A stretch of 48,742 nt of DNA from Nocardia sp. CY41 (GCF_009829325.1 NZ_VUOS01000011.1:1-48742), one strand, 5' to 3'; numbered from the stretch's first letter, positions 24,988 through 34,294 are shown. Numbers and translations are program-made. The notes: generated by a model not told the origin, from the sequence alone.

Positions 24988-25686
24988 TCACAACTTCTCT
25001 TCGGAGGCCTGCACGTAGACGACGCCCTGCCCGACGCAATGCAGCTGCATCGCCTCCCCGGAGCCACGGCCGACGGCGTCGCGCCAGCTCAGCGCCGACT
25101 TGAGCTCGGTCTGCACGTTGCCGTAGGCGGCGACGAAGGCTTGCGGGTCGACCACGATCGGATTCGGCCCGCCCACTTGCAGTTCCAGGAATCCGCCGTG
25201 CCCGAGCAGCACCGCGGCGCCGTGCCCGGACAGCTGGGTGGTGAACATGCCCTGGCCGGTCAACGCGCCCGAGGCCGCGCCGCGCAGCGCGCCCATCAGG
25301 CCGCCGCCCCCGCCCCCTCCGCCCGAACTCATGACGGAGACCACCGAACTCTGCAACCCGGCGGTGTTGGCCAGCAGCCGAGATGCCTCGACGCGTAGCG
25401 TCGCACCCGGCTGCAGGTGCACCACGTGAACCTCCAGGCCGGCGAATCCGTAATGGACCACGCCGTTGCCCTGCGCGAGCATGGTGCGCTCGTGTTCACC
25501 CGCCATCGCACGGCCCGCGAGACCCATCAGCCCGCCCATGCCGCCCATGCCCTGGGCGCCCGGGATCTGATGCGGCGCGAAAGACACAGCGCCCGTATAG
25601 AACAGCATCGCGCCGTTGCGAGCGACCACCCCACCCGCCATGCCGACGTCGACCTTGACGACTTTGCCGTTGACCTTCTCGAACAC
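24988..25686 (-). CDS. AIM24-family protein with poly-Gly insert
   Basis: AIM24-family protein (232 aa). Family pattern at GMAGGVVARNGAMLFYTG, then MLAQGNGVVHYGFAGLEVHVVHL and the LTGQGMFTTQLSGHG repeat found in the neighbouring paralogue. An eight-Gly run lies in the middle. GTG start at 25686, 8 bases after the preceding stop; a longer open frame to 26124 is not supported. Middle gene of the operon of three. Confidence 0.85.
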   Translation of the reverse strand: MFEKVNGKVVKVDVGMAGGVVARNGAMLFYTGAVSFAPHQIPGAQGMGGMGGLMGLAGRAMAGEHERTMLAQGNGVVHYGFAGLEVHVVHLQPGATLRVEASRLLANTAGLQSSVVSVMSSGGGGGGGGLMGALRGAASGALTGQGMFTTQLSGHGAAVLLGHGGFLELQVGGPNPIVVDPQAFVAAYGNVQTELKSALSWRDAVGRGSGEAMQLHCVGQGVVYVQASEEKL

Positions 25687-25694
25687 CGCTCGCC

Positions 25695-26372
25695 CTACCG
25701 TTCCGCCGGTTGGATCGACACCACGCCCTGGCCGTCCCAGCGCAACGAGAACGCCTCGCCCGCGTCCTGGCCGACGAAACTGCGCCACGACACGTCGGTG
25801 ACGAAGGACTGGTTGAGGTTCCCGCGTGCGGCGACGAACGCGTCCGGATCCACCACCAGCGGATACTGTGGGGAGACCTCCAGATGGATGAGCGGGCCAC
25901 CGGCCGAGAGCAGCGCGACCTGACCCTGGCCGGAGACGGTCGTGGTGAACAGGCCCTGCCCGGTGGACGCACCGCGCAACCCGGCGAAGCGTACGTCGGT
26001 GCGCAGGTTTCCGGCGAAGGCGAGCAACTGCTGCGACTCCACCTGCAGCGTCTCGTTGTTCAGGTTCACCACGGTGACGTGCTGGCCGTTGACCGCGAAG
26101 AACACCCTGCCGTGCCCGGCGCATTCCATCAGCGACAGTTTCTCGCCGGTGGCCCGGCGCTTCAGCCCGGCGAGCACGCCGTCGCCCCCGCCGAAACCGG
26201 CCGCTTTGAACTGCACGTTTCCTTCGTAGGCGATCATCGAACCGGAGATCGCGCGGAGGCTGGTCCCGGACAGGTGAGCCTCGATCACCTTCTTCGATTG
26301 TTCGAACAGTTGCGCCATGCGATGTTTGCCTGCTGTCTCGATCGGGAACACGATGTGACCGCCGTATTCCAT
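25695..26372 (-). CDS. AIM24-family protein
   Basis: AIM24-family protein (225 aa). Family pattern at SGSMIAYEGNVQFK, CAGHGRVFFAVNGQHVTVVNL and TGQGLFTTTVSGQG, close to the middle gene. First of three paralogues, head-to-head with the TerD-repeat gene (127-base gap), so likely sharing a control region. Start ATG at 26372; the second Met (about residue 19) is possible but has no ribosome-binding site either. Confidence 0.85.
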   Translation of the reverse strand: MEYGGHIVFPIETAGKHRMAQLFEQSKKVIEAHLSGTSLRAISGSMIAYEGNVQFKAAGFGGGDGVLAGLKRRATGEKLSLMECAGHGRVFFAVNGQHVTVVNLNNETLQVESQQLLAFAGNLRTDVRFAGLRGASTGQGLFTTTVSGQGQVALLSAGGPLIHLEVSPQYPLVVDPDAFVAARGNLNQSFVTDVSWRSFVGQDAGEAFSLRWDGQGVVSIQPAER

Positions 26373-26499
26373 CTGCGTGCCGTCACCCTAACCGATGCAT
26401 TCGCGGGTGTCGGGGCAGCGCGGCCGTCCAGTACAAGCGCCGCGCAACGCGTTTCTCGTAGAGTGTCAGGCGAACGCACCGACAAGCGAAGGGTCGAAC

Positions 26500-27903
26500 T
26501 TGTCCGCAACACTCGCCAAGGGCCAGAACGGTCCGCTGGCCACCAACGACGTGGTGATTTCCGTCCAGCTCTCGGCTCCGGCGGATCTGTCGGCACTACT
26601 GGTCACCGAGCGGGGCAAGGTCCGTTCCGACGCCGACTTCGTCTTCTTCAACCAGCCCAGCGGTCCCGGCGTCAACCTGCAGCCCGCCCCCGCGGGACAG
26701 CCCGCGTCGCTGGCGGTGTCGTTGCACGCGGTGCCCGCCGACATCGACCAGATTCGCGCGGTGATCACGCTGGACGACGCGAACAGCAACTTCGGCCAGT
26801 TCCCCGCCCCCACCGCGATCGTGTCGGACGCGGCCGGTAACCGGTTGTACGAGTACCGGATCGAAGGACTGAACACCGAGTCGATCGTGATCGCGCTCGA
26901 GCTCTACCGCCGCCAGGGCGCGTGGAAAGTGCGCGCGGTCGGACAGGGGTACGCCGGCGGTTTCGCCGCGCTGGTCACCGATCACGGTGTGACGGTCGAC
27001 GACGCTCCGGCCCAGCCGGCGCAGGCGCCGCAGGCCCCGCCGCCGCCTCCGCAGCAGCCGGTCCAGCAGCCGCCGAACTACCCGCCGCCGACCACCCCGG
27101 CGTACCCGACCCAGCAGCAGTCGCCGCAGTACGCGCCGCCCGGGCCCGGTTACCCGCCTGGCCCCGGCTACCCGCCGCCCGGCCCCGGTCAGCCGCCGCA
27201 GGGCGGGCCCGGTTACCCGCCGCCCGGTCCCGGTTACCCGCCGCCGCCCGCCCCCGGCTACCAGCAGCCCGGCCAGCCGCCGCAGCCGCCGCAACAGCCC
27301 GCCGAGGTCAGCCTGAGCAAGGACCGCCCGGTCAGCCTGGTCAAGGGCCAGCGGGTGACGTTGCGTAAGGAAGGCGCCGCGCTGACCTTCGTCAAGATGG
27401 GCCTCGGCTGGGATCCGGTGCGCAGTCGCGGCATGTTCGGCAACCGCACGGTCGACATCGACCTCGACGCGTCGGTCATCATGTTCGCCGACATGAACCC
27501 GGTCGACGTCGCCTACTACGGCCAGTTGACCTCCAAGGACGGCTCGATCCGCCACCAGGGCGACAACCTCACCGGCGAGGGCGAGGGCGACGACGAGATG
27601 ATCCTGGTCGACCTGACCCGCATCCCGGCGCACATCACCACGCTGGTCTTCGTCGTCACCTCCTACAAGGGCCACACCTTCGAGCAGGTGCAGAACGCGT
27701 TCTGCCGCTTGGTCGACGGGACGAACAACGGCGAACTGGCCAGGTACACCCTCGCCGGCGGCATGCCGTTCACCGCGATGGCGATGTCCAAGCTGTACCG
27801 GGTGGGCAACGACTGGAAATTGCAGGCGCTCGGTGAGGGCTTCCAGGCCAAGCATCCGGGTGAGGCGGTGCCGCAACTCGGCCGGTTCCTCGTCAACGGT
27901 TGA
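26500..27903 (+). CDS. Two-domain TerD protein with Pro/Gly/Tyr linker
   Basis: 467-aa protein with two TerD domains. The first (about 1-165) contains DADFVFFNQPSGPG and AWKVRAVGQGYAGG. The second (about 270-467) carries VSLVKGQRVTLRK, VDIDLDASVIMF and [19 protein letters not shown], the Ca-binding acidic clusters, and is complete. Between them lies about 90 residues of Pro, Gly, Tyr and Gln repeats, likely disordered. The TTG at 26500 with AAGGG six bases upstream is chosen because no better start fits, and an upstream ATG at 26395 gives an unrelated extension. Probably a multivalent scaffold; tandem TerD domains could bridge partners. Confidence 0.82.
   Translation: MSATLAKGQNGPLATNDVVISVQLSAPADLSALLVTERGKVRSDADFVFFNQPSGPGVNLQPAPAGQPASLAVSLHAVPADIDQIRAVITLDDANSNFGQFPAPTAIVSDAAGNRLYEYRIEGLNTESIVIALELYRRQGAWKVRAVGQGYAGGFAALVTDHGVTVDDAPAQPAQAPQAPPPPPQQPVQQPPNYPPPTTPAYPTQQQSPQYAPPGPGYPPGPGYPPPGPGQPPQGGPGYPPPGPGYPPPPAPGYQQPGQPPQPPQQPAEVSLSKDRPVSLVKGQRVTLRKEGAALTFVKMGLGWDPVRSRGMFGNRTVDIDLDASVIMFADMNPVDVAYYGQLTSKDGSIRHQGDNLTGEGEGDDEMILVDLTRIPAHITTLVFVVTSYKGHTFEQVQNAFCRLVDGTNNGELARYTLAGGMPFTAMAMSKLYRVGNDWKLQALGEGFQAKHPGEAVPQLGRFLVNG
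27140..27300 (+). repeat. Imperfect repeats encoding the GYPPPGPG-type linker
   Basis: About 160 bp of imperfect tandem units coding GPGYPP and PPGPG blocks between the TerD domains. Such tracts change length easily, so the linker may vary between strains. Confidence 0.75.
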
Positions 27904-27930
27904 CCGGCGGCGGACAGCGGGGCGGATACG

Positions 27931-29499
27931 GTGATTCAACTGCAAGCCGGTCAGAACATCCCATTGACCGGTGAGGTCGTTCGTTTCAGCGCGAAAGCCG
28001 AGGCTGCCCTCGATGTTTCCGCGCTGGTCGTCGCCGAGAACCTGAAGGTTTTCTCCAGCGACGATTTCGTCTTCTACAACCAGCCCGCCACGCCAGGGGT
28101 CGCCCTGGCCGCCGACGGGGTCACGATCACGCTCACCGAGGTACGCGCCGACGCGAAGGCCGTGCTGCTGGTGGTGAGCGCCGACCCGGCCGCCCCCGCG
28201 CGGGCGGACGGCCTCGGGCCGGTCACCGCCACGTTGTTCGAGAACGACAGCACGACCGCGGAGTTCGCGATCACGCCGTCGTCCGGTGAGACGGCGCTGA
28301 TCTGTCTGGAGGTGTACCGGCGCGGCCCGGCCTGGAAACTGCGCGCGGTGGGCCAGGGCTACGCGGGCGGGCTGGCCGTGCTGCTCACGGCGCACGGCGT
28401 CGAGGTCGACGGTGCGTCCCCGGAGCCGGGGCAACCCGGCACGCACACCATGGCCGGCCCACTGGCCGGTGACGCGCAGATCGCCGCCGCCGGTGCGCCG
28501 CTGGAAGTCGGTCACGGCTTGGAGCGGCTGTGGATGGTGTTCGAGGACGCCGCGCGGTCGGCCGCCGCGCTGGTCTCGGCGCGGGAGTACGCGGCCAAGC
28601 GGCTGGACAACGAACTGTCGCTCGCCGTCTCGGATCCGGCGACCAGGAACACTCCCGAAGCCGAGCAGGCGCGTCGCGTCGCGCAGCAACGGCACGACGA
28701 GCTCGTCGGCACCGCCGAGCACAACCACCAGCGCGACGCCGAACAGCTGAAGGGCGAACTCGCCGAGGCCGACCGGATGCTGCCACGCGCTTTGGCGTCG
28801 TGGGACTCGCCTGCCTGGGACAAGCCGCCTGCGCCGAGCGACGGCATCCGGCTCGGTGAGCTGTACGCCCTCGACCGGGGATCGCTGCGCATCCCGTATT
28901 GCGTTCCGGTGCCGCTGAACCGGCCGCTGTGGATCGATGCCGAATCGACCCGCGCGGTCGCGCCCGTTGTGGGCGCGCTGCTGGCGCGATTGCTCGCCAC
29001 GGCGCCGCAACGGCGGACGCTGGTCGACATCATCGATCTCACCGACGCGTTCAGCGGCTTCACCGGCCTGCTCGCTCCGGTGCTGAACGGCCCGCCGATC
29101 ACCGACCACGCCGACATCTCGGAGCGGTTGCAGGCGCTGGTCGACGCGGCCGAACTCGCCGAATTGGCCTACACGAGTGGCGCCTTCACGCCACCCGCCG
29201 AGCATCGGGTGCTGTTGGCGGCGGATTTCCCGCACGGCTACCAGAGTTCGGACGCCCAGCGGATCGGCGCGTTGATCACGCGGGGCGAGTTGATCGGACT
29301 GTCCATCGTGATCGTCGGCGCGAACGAATCCGATTCGGCCGACACCACCGTCGCGATGCTGTCGCAGTCGTGCCGCCACCTGCCGACCGTCGACGGCACG
29401 CCACTGTTCGATCCGTGGACCGGTAGCGCGTGGCAGCTGGATCTGGACATGTTGCCGCAGGAACCGGAGCGGCAGGCCCGCTTCCTGCACACCAGGTGA
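27931..29499 (+). CDS. TerD-FtsK-like fusion protein
   Basis: 522-aa protein. Residues 1-155 form a TerD-like domain (DDFVFYNQPATPG, AWKLRAVGQGYAGG). A helical middle segment (about 185-300, rich in Ala, Glu and Arg) leads to a C-terminal region with PLWIDAESTRAVAPVVGALLARLL and HRVLLAADFPHGYQSSDAQRIGAL, which look like a lobe of the TerD-linked FtsK/HerA ATPases. No Walker A motif is evident, so this may be a pseudo-ATPase. GTG at 27931, 27 bases after the preceding TerD gene. The fusion joins a Ter scaffold with a probable DNA- or protein-translocase-like module. The FtsK-like part is inference. Confidence 0.7.
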   Translation: MIQLQAGQNIPLTGEVVRFSAKAEAALDVSALVVAENLKVFSSDDFVFYNQPATPGVALAADGVTITLTEVRADAKAVLLVVSADPAAPARADGLGPVTATLFENDSTTAEFAITPSSGETALICLEVYRRGPAWKLRAVGQGYAGGLAVLLTAHGVEVDGASPEPGQPGTHTMAGPLAGDAQIAAAGAPLEVGHGLERLWMVFEDAARSAAALVSAREYAAKRLDNELSLAVSDPATRNTPEAEQARRVAQQRHDELVGTAEHNHQRDAEQLKGELAEADRMLPRALASWDSPAWDKPPAPSDGIRLGELYALDRGSLRIPYCVPVPLNRPLWIDAESTRAVAPVVGALLARLLATAPQRRTLVDIIDLTDAFSGFTGLLAPVLNGPPITDHADISERLQALVDAAELAELAYTSGAFTPPAEHRVLLAADFPHGYQSSDAQRIGALITRGELIGLSIVIVGANESDSADTTVAMLSQSCRHLPTVDGTPLFDPWTGSAWQLDLDMLPQEPERQARFLHTR

Positions 29500-29507
29500 G
29501 CGCCTGA

Positions 29508-29531
29508 GCCCGCGGCCGGTCAGCCGCGGGC
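29508..29531. terminator. Bidirectional hairpin between convergent genes
   Basis: GCCCGCGGC (29508-29516) and GCCGCGGGC (29523-29531) form a perfect 9-bp stem with loop CGGTCA. It covers the stop codon of the convergent GT87 gene, so it can end both transcripts. Confidence 0.75.
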
Positions 29532-31250
29532 GACCGCCGGTCGCGGTCGCAGCGGCTCCGGCAGCCAGGCCAGCAGCGGGTCCGGCATGCGGTCGACGAT
29601 CCCGCCGACCGGGTCGTCGACGAAGTCGCGCCGCACCAGGTCCTCCTCCGGCCGATAGATCTGCCGCACGATCACCGCACACAGCCCGAGTACCGCCAGG
29701 TCGCGCAGTGCGACGGTGCCGGTGAACCACTGTTCGGGCAGGCCCTTGCGGTCCAGACCGAGGTAGTAGAACATGCGCGGGACCCAGACCAGGGCGTCGA
29801 TGGTCATCCAGGCCAGCAGGACGCGCCGGTGCGGAAGTGCCAGGACGGCGAGCGGCACCAGCCACAGCGAATACTGCGGACTCCACACCTTGTTCGTCAG
29901 CAGGAACGCCGCGACCACGAGGAAACACAGTTGTGCCAGCCGCGGCCGCCGCGGTGCGGTGAGGCCGATGTAGGCGATCACCGCGCAGGCGGCGACGAAG
30001 GCCAGCAGCGAGACGGCGTTCAGGATGGCGGGCTGCTCCCCGTGGGTCAGCACGCCGTCGAAGCCGGGCCAGCCGGTGAACGACGAGATCACGTTGTAGA
30101 TGGAATCCGGGTCGGCGTGCCGGGTGGTGTTGAGGCGGAAGAATTCTCGCCAGCCGTTCGGGAACAGCGCGGCGATCGGCAGGTTGACCGCCAGCCAGGT
30201 GGCCAGCGTGGCGCACACCGTGACGGACGCGGCGCCGAGCGGACGGGCGCTGAGGAATTGGATGCGGTAGGGCGTTTCACGCACCCACGCCAGAAAGGTG
30301 TGCCAGCCGTCGATGTCGCGAATCCGCAGGCCGAGGTGCGTGCGCGGCGTGCGCTGCATGGTTTCGGTACGTAGGCACAACACGATGATGGGACCGAGCA
30401 GCAGCAGCGGATACAGTTTCGCCGCGCCGCCCAGCCCGAGCAGCACGCCCGCGGCCACCGGTCTGCGCCGCGCCCAGGCGAGCAGGCCGGTCGCGGCGAA
30501 GGCCGTCGCGAGCGCGTCGAAATTGGTGAACGCGTGCACGATCACCAGCGGTGAACAGGCGATCAGCGCCGCGTCCCAGATCCGGCGGCCGGACAGCAGG
30601 GCCGACGCCCAGACGGTGATCAGCCAGGCGATCGCCAGACCGAACGCGACGACGTTGAAGTAGATCACCACCTGCAGCGCACCGGGCAGCGGCGCGACGT
30701 CCCAGCTCTTCGCGATCCGCATCGCGAGATACTGGTACAGGCCCGAGAGCACCGGATACTCCATGTATCGCGTCTCCCGGCCACCGTCGGGAGTCTGCTC
30801 GGTCCACTGCTTCTTGTACGGGAAAGCGCCTTCGTTCAGTCTTTCCGCGCCGTACAGCGGGACGGTGTCCGAGTAGCACATCGCCACGTACTGGCGGCCG
30901 TTGTTCCAGTCGAGAGTCGGACCGTCCGCGCCGTCGGTCTGCTGAATGCAACCTGCTTTGCCGAACCAGCCCAGCGCCAGGAACACCACCGTGAACGCCA
31001 GCAGCACCCGCATGGGCGTCCAGAACCGCACCCGCCCGATCAGCGCGTGATCACCGACCGGCCCGCCGATCACCGTGGACAGTTGCGCGGCGAGGGAGTC
31101 GTTGCGACTCGGCCGGTCTCGGGCATCCGCCGATCGCAGATCGGATGCGAGCGGAGCCGGGGCCGCGTAGTACGCCCCACCGGGCTTCACCTGGTCCGAC
31201 AGCGGTGCCCTCCCATTCCTCCGTGGCTCCACCAGCTGCTGATCGGTCAC
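29520..31250 (-). CDS. GT87-type membrane glycosyltransferase, Rv0051-like
   Basis: Integral membrane protein (576 aa) with a cytoplasmic N-terminus of about 75 residues and about ten hydrophobic segments, of the family seen at 8421-9809. Shared segments include MEYPVLSG, AAKLYPLLL and SPQYSLWLVP. Downstream of a ponA1-like gene and on the same strand, as Rv0051 is with ponA1 in M. tuberculosis. GTG start at 31250. It likely transfers a sugar from a polyprenyl phosphate in envelope synthesis; donor and acceptor are unknown. Confidence 0.8.
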   Translation of the reverse strand: MTDQQLVEPRRNGRAPLSDQVKPGGAYYAAPAPLASDLRSADARDRPSRNDSLAAQLSTVIGGPVGDHALIGRVRFWTPMRVLLAFTVVFLALGWFGKAGCIQQTDGADGPTLDWNNGRQYVAMCYSDTVPLYGAERLNEGAFPYKKQWTEQTPDGGRETRYMEYPVLSGLYQYLAMRIAKSWDVAPLPGALQVVIYFNVVAFGLAIAWLITVWASALLSGRRIWDAALIACSPLVIVHAFTNFDALATAFAATGLLAWARRRPVAAGVLLGLGGAAKLYPLLLLGPIIVLCLRTETMQRTPRTHLGLRIRDIDGWHTFLAWVRETPYRIQFLSARPLGAASVTVCATLATWLAVNLPIAALFPNGWREFFRLNTTRHADPDSIYNVISSFTGWPGFDGVLTHGEQPAILNAVSLLAFVAACAVIAYIGLTAPRRPRLAQLCFLVVAAFLLTNKVWSPQYSLWLVPLAVLALPHRRVLLAWMTIDALVWVPRMFYYLGLDRKGLPEQWFTGTVALRDLAVLGLCAVIVRQIYRPEEDLVRRDFVDDPVGGIVDRMPDPLLAWLPEPLRPRPAVARG

Positions 31251-31417
31251 GGATCCCGAGGCTACCCGGAGTGCCGCCCGCGGTCGGGATCGAGTCGTCT
31301 ACACCCACCACGCGTTGCCTTCCGCGGACGGCACAGCGAGTCGCGCGAAGTCCCCCGGGTACGACACAGGCCGAGACCGAACCTGATGAGGTCGGCCCCG
31401 GCCTGCGTGACAGCGAA

Positions 31418-34183
31418 CTATCGGCCCCGTGTCGGCGCGGTTCCGGTCGTGCCTTCATTGTTCGAGTTGCCGCTGTTGCCCGGTCTGGGTGAGCCGGTGG
31501 CCGTCGGCGACGACCCGTCGGACGGCGCCACGGGCTGGCCGGGCAGCGGGCCCGAGTCCGATTCCCGCTGCTGCTGCGGGCGCTGCTGCTGCGGTGCGGG
31601 CTGGACGCCGGGAACCGGGATGGTGATGCCAGGCAGGATCTCCACCTGCGTCGGTGCGACCACGACCGGAGGCAGGAGCGGGGTATCGACCGTGGAAGGC
31701 GGTGTGTAGGGAGCTGACCACTCGGGCACACCGGCTTGACCCTTGATGGGGGCGGGTTTCGGGAAGGTCTCGTTGGTGGTGCCCTTCAGCGCACCGTCCA
31801 TGGTGGCCTTCCAGATATCCGATGGCAGGCCCGATCCGTAGATCATGCCGCCACTGGCGTTCCGCAAGGGGTCTCCCTGCTCCGTGCCCACCCACACCGC
31901 GGTCGACAGCGAGGGCGTGTAGCCGACCATCCAGGCGTCTTTGTTCTCACCTGTATCGCCGAGCTGCGCTGTACCGGTCTTCGAAGCCGATTCCCGTCCG
32001 TTGGCCAGCCCGTGATTGCGGGAGTAGCCGGCGATCGGCTTCATCGCGGCGGTGACGTTGTCGGCCACCGCGGCCGAGACGCGCTGCTCACCGGCCACTT
32101 CACCACGATCGAGCAGGACCTGCCCGTCGGCGGTCACGACCTTCGTCACGAAATGGGGCGCGTGGTAGACGCCGGAGGCGGCCAGCGTGGCGTAGGCGGA
32201 GGCCATGTCCAGCGGGCGGGCCTGGTACTGACCGAGCACGATGCCGTTGTTGGGCCCGGAGCCGTCCGACTCGGTGAGTGTCTTGCCCACGCCCGGGATG
32301 GTCTCCGGAATGCCGAGCTTATGCGCCATGTCGGCGATCTTGCGTGGCCCGTTCTGCATGTCCAGCTGCATCCGGTAGAAGCTGGTGTTCAGCGATCGCT
32401 TGAGCGCCTCGGCGATGGTGCACATGCCACACTGCTCGCCCTCGACGTTGGTGATCTTGATGCCGTTCACCGTGAGGGGCGAGCTGTCGTACAGCTGCGA
32501 GAGCGGGACGCCTTGCTCCAAGTTCGCCGCCAAGCCGATGACCTTGAAGGACGAACCGGTCTGCAGACCCGCGTTGGCGAAGTCGTAGCCCTGGCCGTCG
32601 TTGCCGCCATAGTAAGCGCGCACCGCGCCGGTACGCGGGTCGACGGAGACCACGGCGGTGCGCAGGTTCTCCGGCTCGCCGTCCATGTTCTTGTTGACGG
32701 CGTCCACGGCCGCCTGCTGAGCCTTCGGGTCGATCGTGGTGGTGATCTGCAGGCCGGCGGTGTTCAGTTGCTGCTCGCTGATGCCCGCGGCGGCGAGTTC
32801 CTTGAGCACCTGCGTCTTGATCAAGCCCTCGGGACCGGAGTCCTGTTCCTTGTCGCGCGTCGACGCGAGGGGGACGACCTGCGGATACTGCAGGCCCTGC
32901 CGCTCGGCGGTGTTCAGGCTGCCGAGGGACACCATGCCGTCGAGCACGTAGTTCCAGCGGGTTTTCGCGCCTTCCGGGTTCTTCTCCGGGTCCAGGCTGG
33001 ACGGCAGCTGGATGGTGGCGGCCAGTACCGCGCCCTCGGCGATGGTCAGCTCCTGCACCGGCTTGCCGAAGTACGCCTTGGACGCCGCGTCGATGCCGTA
33101 CGCGCCGCGGCCGAAGTAGATGGTGTTCAGGTACGCGGCGAGGATCTCGTCCTTGCTCCACTGCCGCGCCATCTTGGCCGAGATGACCAGCTCGTGCATC
33201 TTGCGGGTCAGCGAGTGTTCGTCACCCACCAGCGCGTTCTTCACGTACTGCTGGGTGATCGTCGAGCCACCGCCCGCGCTTTCCTTGCCGAGGATGTTGT
33301 CCCTGGCCGCGCGCGCGAAGCCGGAGATCGAGAAGCCGGGGTTGGTGTAGAAGTCCCGGTCCTCGGCCGCCATCACCGCGTTGCGCACGTGCGGCGGGAT
33401 CTGGTCGATGGTGACGTCGGTCCGGTTGCCTTCCGGCGGGACGACCTTACTGATGACCGACGTGCCGTCGGAGGCGAGAATCGTCGCCACCTGGTTGGTC
33501 TTCAGGTCGCCCGGTTGCGGCACCGACACCGTGGTGTACGCGGCCAGGAAAATGCCGCTGGGCACCAGGATGGCCAGCGCGATCATGACGTAGAGCGTGC
33601 GGCGCACGATCCGCCACGGGAACTTCTTCTTCTGCGCGGGCTGGCGCCGGCCCGGTCCGTCGGAGCCGTTGCCGCCGCCACGGCGCGGCGGCGGGCCGGA
33701 CGGCGGTCCGCCCGCGGCCTGCCTGCGCTCACCCGTGGTCGGGCCGCTGCCGGGGACGCGACGTCCGTCGCGATCCACCGCGGGACGCCCACCGGTGGCC
33801 GGACGCGCGCCGGTGCTGGGACCGCGCCGGTCGCGCTCGGCCACCGCCTCGGTCAGCGAGCCCGGCCGCTGGATCCGCTGGGTCTGCTGGGGGCCGGACG
33901 CGCCGCCGTTGGGCACGCCGCGGTTCGGCTGCGGCGGACGGCCCGGCTGGGGCGGGCGACCGCCAACCGGCGGTCGCCCGTTCGGCGGGGGGCCGGGACG
34001 GCGCGGCGGCTGCGGACCACGCGGCTCGCCGGGGAGGGGACGCCCACCCGACGGCTGACCCGGACGGGCGCCGGGCGGCGGCCCGGGACGGGGATTCTGG
34101 TACGGGTTGGGACTTGGACGTGAACTCTGCGGAGGACGACCGCCATGTGGCTCATCGCCGTAGGGCTCGTAGGGCGAATTCAC
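31418..34183 (-). CDS. ponA1: Class A penicillin-binding protein, PonA1-like
   Basis: Bifunctional peptidoglycan transglycosylase/transpeptidase (921 aa from the GTG at 34183). I prefer this GTG because GGAG lies 9 bases upstream; an ATG at 34198 has no ribosome-binding site. A Pro/Gly/Arg-rich cytoplasmic tail (about 1-180) precedes one membrane helix (TLYVMIALAILVPSGIFLA). The GT51 domain has catalytic Glu274 (AAEDRDFY) and GGGSTITQQYVKN. The transpeptidase domain has SxxK (Ser544, Lys547), SLN (597-599) and KTG (735-737), all intact. The secreted end is Pro/Thr/Gly-rich with VEILPGITIPVPG near the end. Follows the DUF5318 gene, as in M. tuberculosis. Confidence 0.93.
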   Translation of the reverse strand: MNSPYEPYGDEPHGGRPPQSSRPSPNPYQNPRPGPPPGARPGQPSGGRPLPGEPRGPQPPRRPGPPPNGRPPVGGRPPQPGRPPQPNRGVPNGGASGPQQTQRIQRPGSLTEAVAERDRRGPSTGARPATGGRPAVDRDGRRVPGSGPTTGERRQAAGGPPSGPPPRRGGGNGSDGPGRRQPAQKKKFPWRIVRRTLYVMIALAILVPSGIFLAAYTTVSVPQPGDLKTNQVATILASDGTSVISKVVPPEGNRTDVTIDQIPPHVRNAVMAAEDRDFYTNPGFSISGFARAARDNILGKESAGGGSTITQQYVKNALVGDEHSLTRKMHELVISAKMARQWSKDEILAAYLNTIYFGRGAYGIDAASKAYFGKPVQELTIAEGAVLAATIQLPSSLDPEKNPEGAKTRWNYVLDGMVSLGSLNTAERQGLQYPQVVPLASTRDKEQDSGPEGLIKTQVLKELAAAGISEQQLNTAGLQITTTIDPKAQQAAVDAVNKNMDGEPENLRTAVVSVDPRTGAVRAYYGGNDGQGYDFANAGLQTGSSFKVIGLAANLEQGVPLSQLYDSSPLTVNGIKITNVEGEQCGMCTIAEALKRSLNTSFYRMQLDMQNGPRKIADMAHKLGIPETIPGVGKTLTESDGSGPNNGIVLGQYQARPLDMASAYATLAASGVYHAPHFVTKVVTADGQVLLDRGEVAGEQRVSAAVADNVTAAMKPIAGYSRNHGLANGRESASKTGTAQLGDTGENKDAWMVGYTPSLSTAVWVGTEQGDPLRNASGGMIYGSGLPSDIWKATMDGALKGTTNETFPKPAPIKGQAGVPEWSAPYTPPSTVDTPLLPPVVVAPTQVEILPGITIPVPGVQPAPQQQRPQQQRESDSGPLPGQPVAPSDGSSPTATGSPRPGNSGNSNNEGTTGTAPTRGR

Positions 34184-34294
34184 TGACAAGATCTCCATAA
34201 CTCGTAGCGGTCCAGGTGGCTATCAGCGGTAGTCGTCACCGCGGCGGACGCGTGCCTGCTCCCCGAGTCAGCCGACGGGGATGACCCAGGCACT

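Noticed and set aside
26596..30216. 1206-codon open frame on the minus strand
   Set aside because: It is antisense to both TerD genes and runs into the GT87 gene. The translation is Arg/Gly/Val-rich, as in GC-driven shadow frames.
31383..31438. Terminator after the ponA1-like gene
   Set aside because: TCGGCCCCG occurs twice, but as direct repeats, so it cannot form a stem.
31736..34123. 795-codon open frame on the + strand
   Set aside because: It lies opposite the ponA1-like gene, which has intact motifs; the frame shows no domain.
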